From Sipunculus nudus (taxonomy: Eukaryota; Annelida; Sipuncula; Golfingiida; Sipunculidae), in contig CM049311.1 in assembly GCA_026874595.1 (NCBI GenBank), positions 71,098,453-71,162,452 on the forward strand: a stretch of DNA of 64,000 bases, read 5' to 3'. Under the pieces are notes generated by a model. That model had not been told where the DNA came from. It did not search any database and saw nothing but the letters and a program-made list of their open reading frames with translations. How positions within the stretch are numbered: the first letter of the stretch is position 1; each line of letters starts with the position of its first letter. Positions 39,697 through 53,917 of the stretch are shown one piece after another. The position numbers and the translations under genes are program-made.

Positions 39697-42600
39697 CTGT
39701 TACCCAGAAATAAATGAAGATAAAAATAACCACAAAAATAGTCAGATGTCATCTGCTCAGGTGTGCAAAGTTGTGATTTTATTACATTTCAAAGTTGAAT
39801 AGAATTTTCTATGAGCATCATCTGAGAAGGATACATGAAATAATTGTACATTTAAAATTTGTTGGCCCTATTAACTACATAAAAAAGGAATTTGAAAGTA
39901 TGACCAACTCCTCTTGGGAAATTTCCATAAATGAACACACATTCCTTTACAATATAATGTAATACATAATACCAAGAAAGGTGTATGAATAGACATGCAT
40001 AGTGATATAGAACAAGAATACACAGAAAAAGTTGGATCACCCCATAAAAATTTTTGGTGTATTCTTGTTTTGTATTGCTATGTAATGGATCACAATGGCT
40101 ATTCATAGATCTTTCTAGATAATATATGATGCACACCATTAAAGGCCATCAGTTTATAACTGCTGCATGCAAAGTCGCTGTGTCGACATGTGTAGTGTGT
40201 ATAATATACCCTGACAGCACTTCGCTGGTTCCTGTAAAAGTGTGCTGATACACAGAGGGAGGGAATGTTATCAAGTCAGTGATTGCTACATGTATAATCA
40301 GTGACAAACAAAAACTACTATTCTCACTGATCATGGTAACTATGGCAACTGGGGTTCCAATGGCACCACTGAAACCAGTGCTTGGATTTCCAGGCATCAT
40401 TGTTTACTGGTGAAAAACTCAAGAAAAATTATAAAGTAGATCTGGTACCCATAATGCTTACACTTATCATTCATAACCATATAACACCCTGGCTTCTGTG
40501 GTATAGAAGCAGAGCTCAGAGCTCGAAGCTGGGAGGTCATGAGTTTGAATCTCATAATTGGTGAATTTTCACAGTAAGCCCACACCCAAGGTGAGTGCTT
40601 TGCAGGCTTAATGGGAACAAGTTCAACAATCATTTCAAACACAAATGAGTGCGCCTTTTCAGGGTTTCTCTGTGCTATGACCCACCAATGAGCATGATTT
40701 ATATATTCAAAAATATATATAAAGTAAGGGATCCATGGGTCCCAGCACTCTACTGAATGTGACAGTTATAATTATATCACCATTGTAGTATGTAGCTCTG
40801 TAAGATTTCATTTTGACATATGTAATTTTTTGTATTAATTATGTAGTTGAGCAGAATAGTAATATAGAAGTATCAGTATTTAAAATATGTACAAGAATGT
40901 GTGTCCAAAAATATTGCTTTTGGAATGACCAGATGTTGTTAATTGCAGAGGAAGGAAGAGGAGATTTGGGGTCTTTCTAAACATCGAAAAGTACCGAAAA
41001 GTACCGAAAAGTACCTAAAAGTTACCGAAAAGTACAGAAAAGTTACCGAAAAGTACCGAAAAGTCACCAAAAAATTACTGAAAAGTAACTGAAAAGACTT
41101 TCAAAGCATCTTTCAATTAATATTAACATAAAAATTACCAAAAAGTTGTTTCAGACTGGCAATAAAGATCGCAAATTGTGTTTTTTTTTTTTTACTTTTT
41201 TTATAGGATAATGAAAAGTGACCGAAAAGCACCATAAAATGACAAAATGTTATCAAATAAGTACTAAAAATACCAAAAGCTACCAAAAAGTTACCAAAAA
41301 ATACTCTACAGTTACTGAATAGTACCAAAAAGTTACTGAAAAGTACTGAAAAGTTACCGAAATGTTCCAAAAAGTTACCGAAAAGTACCTAAAGTTACCA
41401 AAAAGTTACCAAAAAGTACTGAAAAATTACTGAATAGTACCAAAAAGTTACCAAAAAAGTACTGAAAAAAATAACTGAAAAGTATCCAAAAGTTACTGAA
41501 AAGTATTGAAAGGCATTTTTAAATAACGCAAGCCCCAAAATATACCAAAAGTTGTTTTAGACTGTCAGTAAAGTAAGCAAATTTTGTGCTTGTTTCAATG
41601 GATTATGAAAAATGAGTACTAGAAAATGACAAAATGTAACCATATAAGTACTAAAAAATAAAAAAAAAATATACAAAAATATGTAAAAAAGTACAGAAAA
41701 GTACTTAAGGTTACCAATAAGTCACTTAAAAGTTACTGAATACTATATTAAAAATAATTATTTTAATTTTGGAATATCTGCTCATTATACAGTTTATATG
41801 CCTGATTCATTTTTAAAGCTGATTTGAATGGGAACATCATTTGAAATATTGAAAAGTTTTTTATTCTTTCAGCAGTAATATACTGGTACAGCCTTGTGAG
41901 AGAGGTAGCCATAACTTTAAAATAAATAAAACCAAGGGCAGCAAACCTTTGAATGTTTATTGTAATGTGAAATCAGAATGCATTTCACAAAAATGTCCAT
42001 ATTTTTTTATAAAGTGCCATTTTAGACCATTGAGAGGTTCTGAATTAAGTACATGATATGGAATATTTTATGTAAATCCACTTGGTAAATAATATAATTT
42101 TTAAATGACCAAGCACCTAAAGCAAGAACATTTTATTTCAAGTCAATGAGTAAACATTTAGGATGAAAAGCAGTTTGATCATATTATCTCTCACACTGAA
42201 AATATATTATGGAAAAGCATGCAACACACAAAAAAAATATGTTCATATTTCACTAAGTAACATATTTACAGATATATCAAGACTAAATATTTATCCCTTG
42301 AATAAATAACATGTAGCACATTTTGGTATGTTCAATGTCATGTAAAACCGGTTGGGATGCAATTTGTTCATATTTAAACATTCAAACAGCATAAAAAAAA
42401 AATACAAATCATCTCATTTGGTATTTTTTAGTACTTATTTGATAATATTTTGTCACTTTATGGTGCTTTTCAGTCACTTTCGATTATCCTATAAAAAGGT
42501 AAAAAAAAAGCACAATTTGCTATCTTTATTGACAGTCTGAAACAATTTTTTGGTAATTTTTAGTGTTAATATTAATTAAAAGATGCTTTTAAAGTCTTTT

Positions 42601-45600
42601 CATTTACTTTTCAGTAACTTTTCGGTGACTTTTCGGTAACTTTACGGTACTTTTCGGTAACTTTTTGGTACTTTTCGGTAACTTTTCGGTACTTTTCGGT
42701 ACTTTTCGGTGTTTAGAAAGACCCGAGATTTGCAAGTATCAAAATACACATTTAATAAATCAAAATAATTATGGAAAAGTCGATAACTGATATGTTTTGG
42801 GAAGCAGTTGTTGCTGAATGGGGGAGGAAACAGAATGTCTCAAAAAGTATCTATAGAGAAGAAATGGTAGATTAAGCTAAGAGAAGTTGCCATGTTTGAT
42901 CTGAATTGAAGAATGGGGGATTGTTGCTAATAATATCTTGTGATCTGACCATGTGTTTTCTAATGTTGAAAATGAAGCATTTAAACAGTTAGAAAAGACA
43001 AGATCTATGGTATTTCCATGGTCATTGGTTGGTTCTCTGACTAGTTGTTGACATTTAAAGGGTTGACATAATTGTGTCAATTTTGTGTTATATATTACAT
43101 TAGAAATGTCAATATTGAAATTGCCCATGATCACTATAGGCAGATTGAGGTCAACTTGAGAGACTAAAACTTTGAGTTCGGAGAAGAAGTTACTGATAAG
43201 ACATTCGGGTGACCTATAGAGGAAAACAATCTGAAGTGACTGAGGCTGAGTGTGAATATAGAGAAGAGATGACTCAAAATCTGGTGTTGTGTGGTGGTGA
43301 AGGGTTACAAGGGGAATCAGCTGTTCAGGTATATAAATGGCTAAACCATGAGGTGGTCTTTTGTTTGTAGTTCCTCTGACAGCTATTTGATAATTTCTGA
43401 TAAACTTGTAATGAGGTATTTCATAAATTTCATTTTGGTCTCTAGAGCAAAGGCGTGACTCTGCAAAAGCAATGATTTGGGCGTTTAGTTTATGGCAATC
43501 AGATTTTACATCCTGATGATGCAAATGTAGGGACCATGTGTTATGTTAGAAACCTGTAATAATTCATTTGATTCAACAGATGGTTGTTTGAAATTCATTT
43601 TCAGAGGCATGTCACTGCATAATCGGTTCATTTCATTTTGAATTATTATATAATTTTAAAAAGTTATGGGCCCTAAACATAATGGACTTTGTAAAAAAAA
43701 TCATGGAAGGTATTTGGTCACTTAAGACCAAAAATGTTAAACCTAGGGATTTTTTTTCAGTAATACAACTTTAGTTAATCAAAATTTAATTGTATACCAA
43801 AAATCTGATCAAAATCTGTTCATTTTTTTTAACTTAATTTCTGGCATGTACATAGGAATTATATAGAGGAATATTTATGGTAAATATGAAGAAAACCAGA
43901 TGAGTGGTTTTGATAAAAGGCAGTCCTGAAGTATGAAAATAGATTTTTAATAGAAACACGGATGTACTTATTTTTTTCTAAAAATATATATTTTTTAAAT
44001 TTGTAAAATATTAAATATCTGAAAATAACACTTGATTCAGGACTGGATAAGTTGTATATATTGGATCAGAAACAGCAATCGGTTAAAGAATGTAAGAAAT
44101 GCAACATATCTGGTTGGATGGGTGGGTTGGGGGGGGGGGGCAGGGCAGGGTTGCCACATGTGATTCTACATTTGTAAAAGCAGTGTTGGATCACTAATAA
44201 GATTACCCAGACAAGGCTGTAAGGACCAGACATGGCTGGTCTGGAGGTTCAAAATGTAAAGACATTAGATCCTCAGAAAAACTTCAATAACTAGAATAAT
44301 TTTTAAAGAATAAGCTTTTAATTTCAAATTTCAGAATTTAACAGATTAAATCTACATATATACCAACTGTGCAAAGTAAATCAAACATTCTTACAAAAAG
44401 AAACATGCCATGGTCAAACTTGGGCAAAATTTAAGGTACCAATTTTATATTTTTGCCAAATATTTTGAAAAAAATTTAACAGCTTATTATCTAATTTTTG
44501 GTATACAATTAAATTTTGATTAAAAAGTGACCAAGTATCTTTCCTGATTTTTTACAAAGTCAATTACGTTTGGGCCCATAACTTTTTTAAATTATATAAT
44601 ACTGACTTAATTTCTGGCATGTTAATAGGAACTATATAGAGGAATATTTATGGTTAATATGAAGAAAACCAGATGAATGGTTTTGATACTAGGCAGTCGA
44701 CTAGTCCTGAAGTGTGAAAATAGATTTCTAATAAAAAATTGAGGTTTTTCCTTAATATCTCGAAGGAACAAAGTTCAATTGACCCAATTTTTTTCGGCAT
44801 GCTAGGAGATTTTTGGGACATCTAACTGTGTGCCGAATTTCAGATTTGTAGGTCCAATAGTGTCAAAACGTGCCAGTCTTACGGACGGACAGACAGACAG
44901 ACAGATGGACGACGGACAATGGACCACGACTATAGGTCAGATGACTTATAGTCAGCTGAGCTAAAAATGCACACTTACGGAAGGATGTTCTTGGCAATGG
45001 CAGACATGACAAACAAGGCAGCCTCAGTTACATCCCATGACACTGCTGCGCCTTGTTGCTTGAGGTTCTCAAACATCTGTAATATTAACAGGGCAGTATA
45101 AACAAAACATCTGAAACTTGTCTCCAATAATGACACAAAGCAAACTGAAGCCCATCCACAAAAAGTATCAATTATATAAAGAACTCAACAAGATCATTAA
45201 TTCCACTATTGACATGTGCTGAAAAGTTAAAGTCTTCAATATTGCTTCAACATATATGTGCATTTATCATGAATCTCATTTAAAGTTACGATGTTGTATT
45301 TATAACTATGGGTAATTTTATGTTTAACACACCTGGCAAAAACAGATGGAAGAGCCAGTAATAAAGACAACATCCTTGATCAGTTCTCTGCACCGTGAGC
45401 GGAACTCTGCAAACTCTTCCTTTTCATCCAAAATGGCCTCCTTAAAATAGAAATATTTCACATATTAACATTCCCTGTTTATGAATTCATCTGTGATGTG
45501 GTCTGGACATTTACTATTTTGCGGGTTCAAGAACTTGTGTGGGCATAAAATAGAGGGATATGTGGATGAAGTACCAAAAACAAAAAGTTAAAGGTTTATG

Positions 45601-48600
45601 CTAAATTCAGGGGATGTATGCAAAAAATATTGCAAAAAGCTGATTACTTCATAAACTGACAAAATTTACTAGTATTATGAGTAAAAATTATCCATGGTAA
45701 CAAGTACTCGAGTCCGAGTCGGGTAATGCCTATCGGGTACTTGAGTCCAAAATTTTGTACCCGTTTCAGCCCTATTGTGGACACAATTAAATGTGCACTT
45801 TAATCACTGTAACCCTGGTGGTACAATACAAAATCTAAAATGTAGCAAAGCCAAGAATAAAATAAAATACAGAAAATTATAACATTCATCTAGTTAATGC
45901 ACCATGGGGGGGGGGGAGGGAGTGCAGGGCAGAGGGGAAGCCTGCTAGTAGTGACCAAGCTGAGCCAAGGCAAGCTGCCTAGGGTGGGTTACATAATGCA
46001 AGTGAAGGCTGCATTACTAGGTGGGCTAGATGTAAACAACACTTGACATGGTATATGAAAACTTGAATAAAAGCTACTCTTTTCAATCAATTCCTTTGAA
46101 ATTTCAGATTTTAAAAGATTAAATCCTGATGTATATATGATGTGAAAATTAAATCAACATTGCTTACAGGGAAAAAACGTGCCGTTCCCAAAGTTGGACA
46201 AAATTCAAGATATTAATTTTTTATTCATGCTAATAACTCTAAATATTTGCAAAATTCAGATCTAATTTTGGTTAAACAATTGAATCTTGATTAAATAAAG
46301 TTATATTCCTGAAAAAAAGTCTCGAACTTCAGCAATTCTCATGTTAGGTGAGTAAATATATTTCCTGATTTTTAAAAAAATTGCATTATATTTGGGCCCA
46401 TTACTTCAAAATAATACCCAATACTGACCAAATTTTTGGTATGTTCATAGAAAATGTAGGGGAAAATATGAATACTAAATATGATCAAAAACAGATCAGT
46501 GGTTTTGATATTAGGCAGCCCTGAAGTGTAACAATGGCTTTTTTATGGAAAACGGAGGTTTTTCCTTAATATCTTGAGGCAAAGAAGTCCTTATGACCCA
46601 ATTTTTGGTATGGTAGGAGATTTTGGGGACATCTGATGGAATGCAAAATTTTGGATTCGTAGGTCCAATGGTTTTAAAACGTGCCCTGTTAACGGCAGGA
46701 CGGCCGGCCGGCCAGACGGACAAAAGACCAGGACTATAGCTCAGATGACTTATAGTCAGCTGAGCTAAAAATCAATACAACTAAAATTTGCTTACCTGAT
46801 CTGTGTCGATTTGGCAGTGGCCAAATGACCTAATTTTTGGTATGGTAGGAGATTTTGGGGACATCTGATGGAATGCAAAATTTTGGATTTGTAGGTCCAA
46901 TGGTTTTAAAACATGCCCTGTTAACAGACGGATGGACAAAAGACCACGACTATAGCTCAGATGACTTATAGTCAGCTGAGCTAAAAACCAATACAACTAA
47001 AATTTGCTTACCTGATCTGTGTCGATTTGGCAGTGGCGACACAAGGCGACAATGAGTCGTTGTATGTACGGCTTAAACATGTCATTGAGGACGTCATTGT
47101 TCACTTTATACAAATGTTCTGACAACCGGTACCAAAAGTTGAAAGTAATCTCCGCCACCTGGAAAATAGACCACACAGGCTGATTTATCATCATATTTGA
47201 CACAAACATATACTACACAACAACACTGAAGATTTAATTGAAATCTAGTTGGTGTACAGGGGTTAGCTTTTGAGAAAAATACTGTTTCTACATTATACAT
47301 CTTATTTCTTAATTCATATATCTGAACTAATTAATCATAGCTTGTGTTTCTCAGATTTTTTAAAAACATGTAAACAACCTGTTTTCCTACATAGGTTTAT
47401 TTACAACCTGACATTGTTGTTAATATCTATGACACACTTACATAATTAGGTCTAGACACCATTATCATTTATTATATATGATGAACTTTTACTTCTTTTA
47501 CAATTTATTAAATTTTGTATAAAATGCATGCAGACCACATGGTGCAAAAAGCTTTATCTGACTATCACCTGCAGCAGCAGCATTTCTAAAAAGATGGAAG
47601 TTTCACTCAAGTATTTATTATTACAAACATAAAACCAAATAAAAGCACTGACTGACCTCATACTGATGATGACCAACACAGGTAAGAAGAAGTTCTAACG
47701 TCTGGAAGGACCCAAATCCCTGGGAAAAAAATTAATTATAAATTAGAAATCTGCATTCTAAGGAATGCAAGCCTCCAACATCTGAGGGGTCCCTACCCGT
47801 GTTTGCACTTATTTATATTGAGAAATATTCCCAGGTTCATTCACGCATAATTGACTGATCATTTTTTGTGGATATTCCTTTCTGATGTTCCTGAATCAAG
47901 ATCATGTTCCTTGTCCACACCAAAATCTAACTGATTCTTCATTGGAGAATTCCTGAATTGCTCTGAAAATTTCATTAGATTCCCTTCATGATTGCACGAG
48001 TTTTGTTGTGAACATTCACACACACACACGAGTGGGGATGAACACATACCTTCCTAGCAGACATAATTATAATTTAAAGGTCTGAAGCTCCCTCATGTTG
48101 TCTCCTTACATAACTATTATCATTCAGTCTGATGGGCAGTGTGCATCAACACAATTTTTATATTAGTTGGCTGTGTATACCGTAAAATCTCCACTTAAAA
48201 CCGCGGTTTAATCAAGAAATTCAAAATCTTGAAATCAGGTTGATTTCCTGAAAGCTCTGTGCGGTTTATACTAGAAGGGTTTCCTGAATATCTTCCTGAC
48301 AGACATCGTTTTTGGGCCGGCGCGAGGGCGATAATATAGCAACTTTCGGAGGCTGTTCTTAGCATGAATGGGAGCCGTGTGTAAAAGTATTATTTACGAT
48401 TATTTGTTATTTATAAATTAAATATTGCTGATTAGTTTTTGTGTGATATATAACTTGTTATAAAATCTTGGTAATTGTCTCCAAATAATACGTTTAAAAC
48501 AACCCTGCTGTTACACACAGCGGTCCACTTTGTTGGGCATGGTCAAGCAAAATTGAAATAAAAGCCTACTTTAAACCCATTTGCGGCATTATTTAGCAAT

Positions 48601-51600
48601 GATTTATTTGTTTCAAACGTAAAATGAATAAAAAGCTGACATCGTAAAGAGTCACACAATGGCAGACGATCATTTTAAAATCAAGTTTGAGTGCCGCAAT
48701 GTGCTGAAACAACCCGGTATTCTGCTAAGAATATTTTGAACGGCTTTACGCGGTGGGTGGTAAATAGAACAGCCACCTATTTCGTCCCAGCGTGCCCTGC
48801 GCGAACACTGCCTTGACAAAATGGCTCTCCACACGGAAACTTTCTTCCGGAAAAAAACTTGCTACCCCGGACTGGCTACTTTAATTTTACCTTAAAATCA
48901 CTCGTTTTCAAGCGTCATGTTTCCTATACGTGCGTATCTCGAAAAGGTAACTTCAGTTACTTTGATATTAAGTTAAGTTGACCAGCGATGTTTTCAAACG
49001 CACCAGCAAATTGTGACATGGAGCGATGTCAACGTACGATGTGACGAAGATATAACCGAAGTAACCGGTATGATATTGATTTGAATCTTCCGAGTTATTC
49101 CAGAAAATGGAATTTTCATCCTAAATTAAGATTTCAAAATATTACTTTTAGAATTAAAATATACAGTGACTTGAAATAGATCAGCAGAATATTTTTTCCA
49201 AAATATAATGACAAATCAGTAGCAAACAAGAATACGGCACGGAATATAAAATCTGTATAAACAGGCAGAGGTTCACTGGCCCTTACGTCTTCCCAAACTT
49301 CCTGCTTGAGTGACCCTGCAAAAAAGTGTTATGATGTGTTTAAATAAAATGCCCAAGGAATTTTTAAAGTGGACAGGAAATGCCGAGTCGCAACCTACGC
49401 GTGTTCATTTCTAGATGATTGTTCGATTGTGTCTTTTGTCAAATCATTCTGTAGCAAAAGTTGGTGCGGTTTTAAAGGGGGGTTCTTAGTATTTGAGCCC
49501 CTCGCGGTGTCTCGCCTGGAATTTCGGCGAAGTCTGGGTGCGGTTTTAATCGGAAGTGCGGTTTTAAGTGGAGATTTTACGGTAGTGCATTTTGTAAATT
49601 TACCAAAATTTCAACCTGAACTAAGATACTTCTCTAATGTCAACCACCAACAATGCCAATACTGAATGTGACCAAGTATTCATGAATTGTTCGTAGTCAT
49701 TTACCATAAACATGTCTGCCAGTAGAAAACAACCTTAATAACAAAACAATGTATATATAAATGTGTTCATTCCCAGCACAGAAAATGCATCATGGAAGAA
49801 AAAATGTAATTTATGGCTGCATTATTATGATTACACATGAAATAACTATGAAATGGCAGATACAACAATAAACAAAATTTTATTTGTTGTTAGGTATATC
49901 AGCATCATTCAGTGTAAGGAGATAAGATATATAAATATATATAACCACACATTAATTTAAAACAAGATCAAGTCAGGAGTACAAGTAATTCAAGAAAGTA
50001 TAAATGTATATAAAGATAAGTTATGATGACTTGTGCACTTGAGCATATATGTATACCTGTGTTGGTCTTGTTTCTGGTTGTAAAAATTATCAAAGTGTAA
50101 TAATGAAGAAATGTAAATTTATAGATATAATATTATCATCTAAAGTTCTAAACTGACCTGGTTAGGTGAGGCCACAAGTACCTCTAATAATGATTCAGCC
50201 ATCTCAGTGAATATTCTGCAGAAGTTCAAGGACCTACAAATAAACAAATTAAAGTATGAAATTAAACAGAAACAAAATGTCAGGATATGGTATATAACAA
50301 TTCATCAGAAATAGCCAAATACCACAATAACATTTCAGTCATTTTGCCTTATCATGATGGCATCACATTAATAAATATGATATATTCTTTTTTATTCAAG
50401 AAATAGCATTTCCAGCAAATTTCACAAATATGAAAAGTGACAACAAATATTTAATGATACAGCAGAGTTAAGAAATGAACCTGGAGAATTAACAGTTAAC
50501 CAGAATAATAAAACAAGTCTGTGATAAACCGCTAATAAGACCACCTGTGATTAAAGACAACCTTTTTCCAGTCCCACCGGTGGCCTTATTACACAAGATA
50601 CACTGTACAACTCAAGCTGGTGAATGAACACATTACATTCTGTGTTTACTTACTTGTCAACATCTTCTTGAGCTACAGACAGGTGGTAGGGTTGCAGCAG
50701 CTCACAGACAGACTGGATCATCTGCTGTGCGACCAATTGGAATCGCTGCAGATCCTAGAATAAGAGTAAAACAGACTATAAACAGTGACACTTTAATATA
50801 ATGACAGTGATTTTACACAGTACTACTTCCATATAATATTTATAAATGATATATACTTTTATATAATGATTTTAAAAAATAATTTATATGATATTTATTT
50901 ATATGAAAACAAAAGAATAAGAAGCTTTTTTGCATAATATAAAATCAAATTTGTAATTCTTTTATAATACAAATAGTGCTGCTTTATTTAAATTTAAAAA
51001 GAACTCTAAATGCTCTAAATAATAAATACAGATTAAAACCTTACATAAACTGATAAAAATATTTTCTACAAACTTTTATTCAAACAGGATTCAGTTAATG
51101 TTACAAACCTCCATCGCATACAAAGCTGAACAAATACAGTCACTGGCAGTCTCATGAAGCTGGGAGGAGCAATCCGGTGCCACCTGGTGAGTAAATGCAA
51201 AACAATGTTCCACAGGCTAATGTACACGGACATGTGAATAATAATTTTTATGTAAGTGATAAGGGAAAATGATTTTAAAATAGGATATGCAACTACACTT
51301 CCTATGAAGACTTATTAAATGTGGAAATTTGATGGCTTTTAAGCTACTGTGACACCTATAGATATATCATAATTTAATAAACCCTGTATGCATGTACTGT
51401 AACTGTATTTAGAAGTGGCTTCATTATTACAAATCAGCATAATAGTACATCAAAGCTGGTATTATAATCCTTGAAAAATCTACAACTTAACCATATAAAG
51501 AGTCTGGCCTCAAGTTGTCTTAGCTGCCATGGTCAGGGGCCCATTTATAAGGTTACAGCACTGGATCTTTAATTTCTTTTTTATCATCAACACATCACCA

Positions 51601-53882
51601 ATTCTGGACAGCACTGTCTCTGACTATTGCTATGTCAGAATTTGATTATGAGACTTTTACACTTCTTTTTCTGTTTTATTATATCAGGTATCAATAACAT
51701 AAATCTGTCTCTAAATTACAGACAGTGTGTAAAATATAAAAATAGTCTGCATGCTCTTGTTCCTAATTACTGATTCTCCAATCATGTGAAATAGGGTATG
51801 CAAATAGTAATATAATGATTACACATCTTGATAAAATACGGTCATAATACACCTGTACCACTATACATCATTATTAATGGAGGATAATGGAGGTCAATAA
51901 AGATGTGTAATCATGAACAAGAATATAAAGAATGTAAAGTCCTGGACCTACCAGAACCTGGAACGGGGCTACAAGCAGCTTGCTGTTGATGACCAGGTCC
52001 TGAGACACAGCACCAATGCTGAACCAACTTGACAGACATTTAAACAGACGAGACTGCACCCACGTCTCCTCTCCCTTCTGCTCCAAGCAGGCATTCTGTA
52101 ACAGAGACGGTATGCACAGGTATATACCAAGGTGGACAAAAGAGGTTTAGGGTTTTTATTACCCTCCCCCACCCTTTACTAATAGAAATTACCCATCTTT
52201 AACTAAAAGTCTAATTATTTTACTATTTATCTGAAATTACTGAAACATTTGACTTTCCCTTAGAAAAACTGACAAAAGCATGAAACCATTTTAGGTGTGT
52301 GTATCAAACGTGCATCACCTTTAGACAAATTGTAATTAACTAAAACTAACTGCTGGCAGAAAATAAAAATTTACTACTCCAGAACCATTGTAAATATTTC
52401 AAAAAGTTATGCAGTATTTTCTGTCATGATTGGAATAATATTAATAACTTCAATATCAATTTCACTATCGTGGCAATAAAGTTCAAAACAGAACTGCTTA
52501 TGAAAAAAATTTGTATCATATAATATATCAAGTCATATCTTATTATCTATTATTTAACCTTCACGCTTTATCACAATAATACATATAATAAGTTATATTT
52601 TTGAAAGTAAATTAATGTTTTACCAGGAGCTGCATGACCATGGGCGCAGCTTGGGTCATTTCATCTGTCAGTTCATTTCTTCTGTTCGCTCCGAGGCGTA
52701 ATGATCTACTGTTAATCTGAAACAACATACATGCGTGATAGTTACTGATATCATATGCATTAGTATTGATCTGATGACTACTATGTTGAAAATTATTTTT
52801 CAGAATAATTTCAAACAATTTAATGTACAGTCAAGCTGGCTTACTGTCATGTTGTCCGTGCATGCTTAACTTTGGACAATAAGTGGGATTTGATATTATG
52901 CAGGCTTCAACATCAATGTCCTTTTGAGTCACAGAACAAGAGTTATGTCTTGCATGGTAGTATATAACTCGACAAAAAAAAACAAAAACAGAGACTTTTA
53001 TGAATATTTTTAAATCAAATTCCTTTTATGTGCCCCTGAATATCAATTTCCTGTAATTTTTGTGCCACTGACCATAAGCTGACTTATCAACAGAAAGTGA
53101 CTTAGCATCTGGGTCACGGGGTCAAACGTCTGGAAATATAACATTATGCAGGACAAATTTTTTTTTTCTAATACTTGGGCCTTTCCACAAATCTTGGAAG
53201 AAATATGTCTGGTTGTTTTATGGATCTGTTATTAATGACAGAAACTTCTACGATCATTTTTAATATTGGACTGTTCCAGGAGCAGCCATCATCAAGCCAT
53301 TGTCAACTGCCTTTCAAATGAATTTTCATGGAGACTGTTTTTACATTAGGTATCTCCTTCAGAGCCTTCAAAATCTCCAGCTTTAAGTGGACCCTTAAAG
53401 GAGATTTCCAGTCTAAGCACCATTAAAATTGTGCTTAATATTATCTTGGTGATACATCAATGAAGTGTATATTAACCGATATGACACCAAGTAGGCTAAA
53501 CTGTACATCTAAATTTTGCACAAAATTTAGTTTATATATGGAACATCTCCTGGCCAACTTATTATTATTTGACATCTCACTAAGATTAGTATGAAATATA
53601 AAAATTAGACTCTGAGGTCCTGAGCTACAACCACTTCATTACAGGAAAACCCAAGGTCCCACTTGTATTTTTATTTTTGAGATTCTACAATATATACCAA
53701 AACATAGAATTTACCAATATTGACACTTAAAGAGAGATTTCTCTTTAAGGGTCAACAAAGGCTAAATCACCTGAAGATTACCTCAATTTTTACTTATTCA
53801 AGATATTCCCACAACGAACTTATGTTACAAGTTTCATTAAGTTACGTGAAATTTTTCTCGGGCAGATATACCTCTTTGTCAT

Positions 53883-53917
<35 letters not shown>

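Larger units (their letters stand above)
40725..44967 (-). mobile_element. Helentron-like element carrying an EEP frame and a nested TIR transposon
   Basis: The left end has aagggatccatgggtcccag, a variant of the family end. The right end has cgacggacaatggaccacga, a hairpin-forming stretch (44930-44961) and ctgagctaaaaa. The interior holds a 215-codon endonuclease-type frame (42877-43524, minus), a partly inverted first core block (about 43625-43960) and a complete second core (about 44230-44967). A separate 1756-bp TIR element (40969-42724) is inserted near the left end. The right end lies about 10 bp from the donor of TNPO3 exon 15. Confidence 0.65.

Noticed and set aside
46781-46996. Minus-strand frame ending [13 protein letters not shown]
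   Set aside because: It is the duplicated tail of TNPO3 exon 13 fused to transposon sequence, not an extra exon: there is no acceptor before it.
49369-49665. 98-codon plus-strand frame
   Set aside because: It runs through the right TIR of the 48180-49582 element and shows no known domain.
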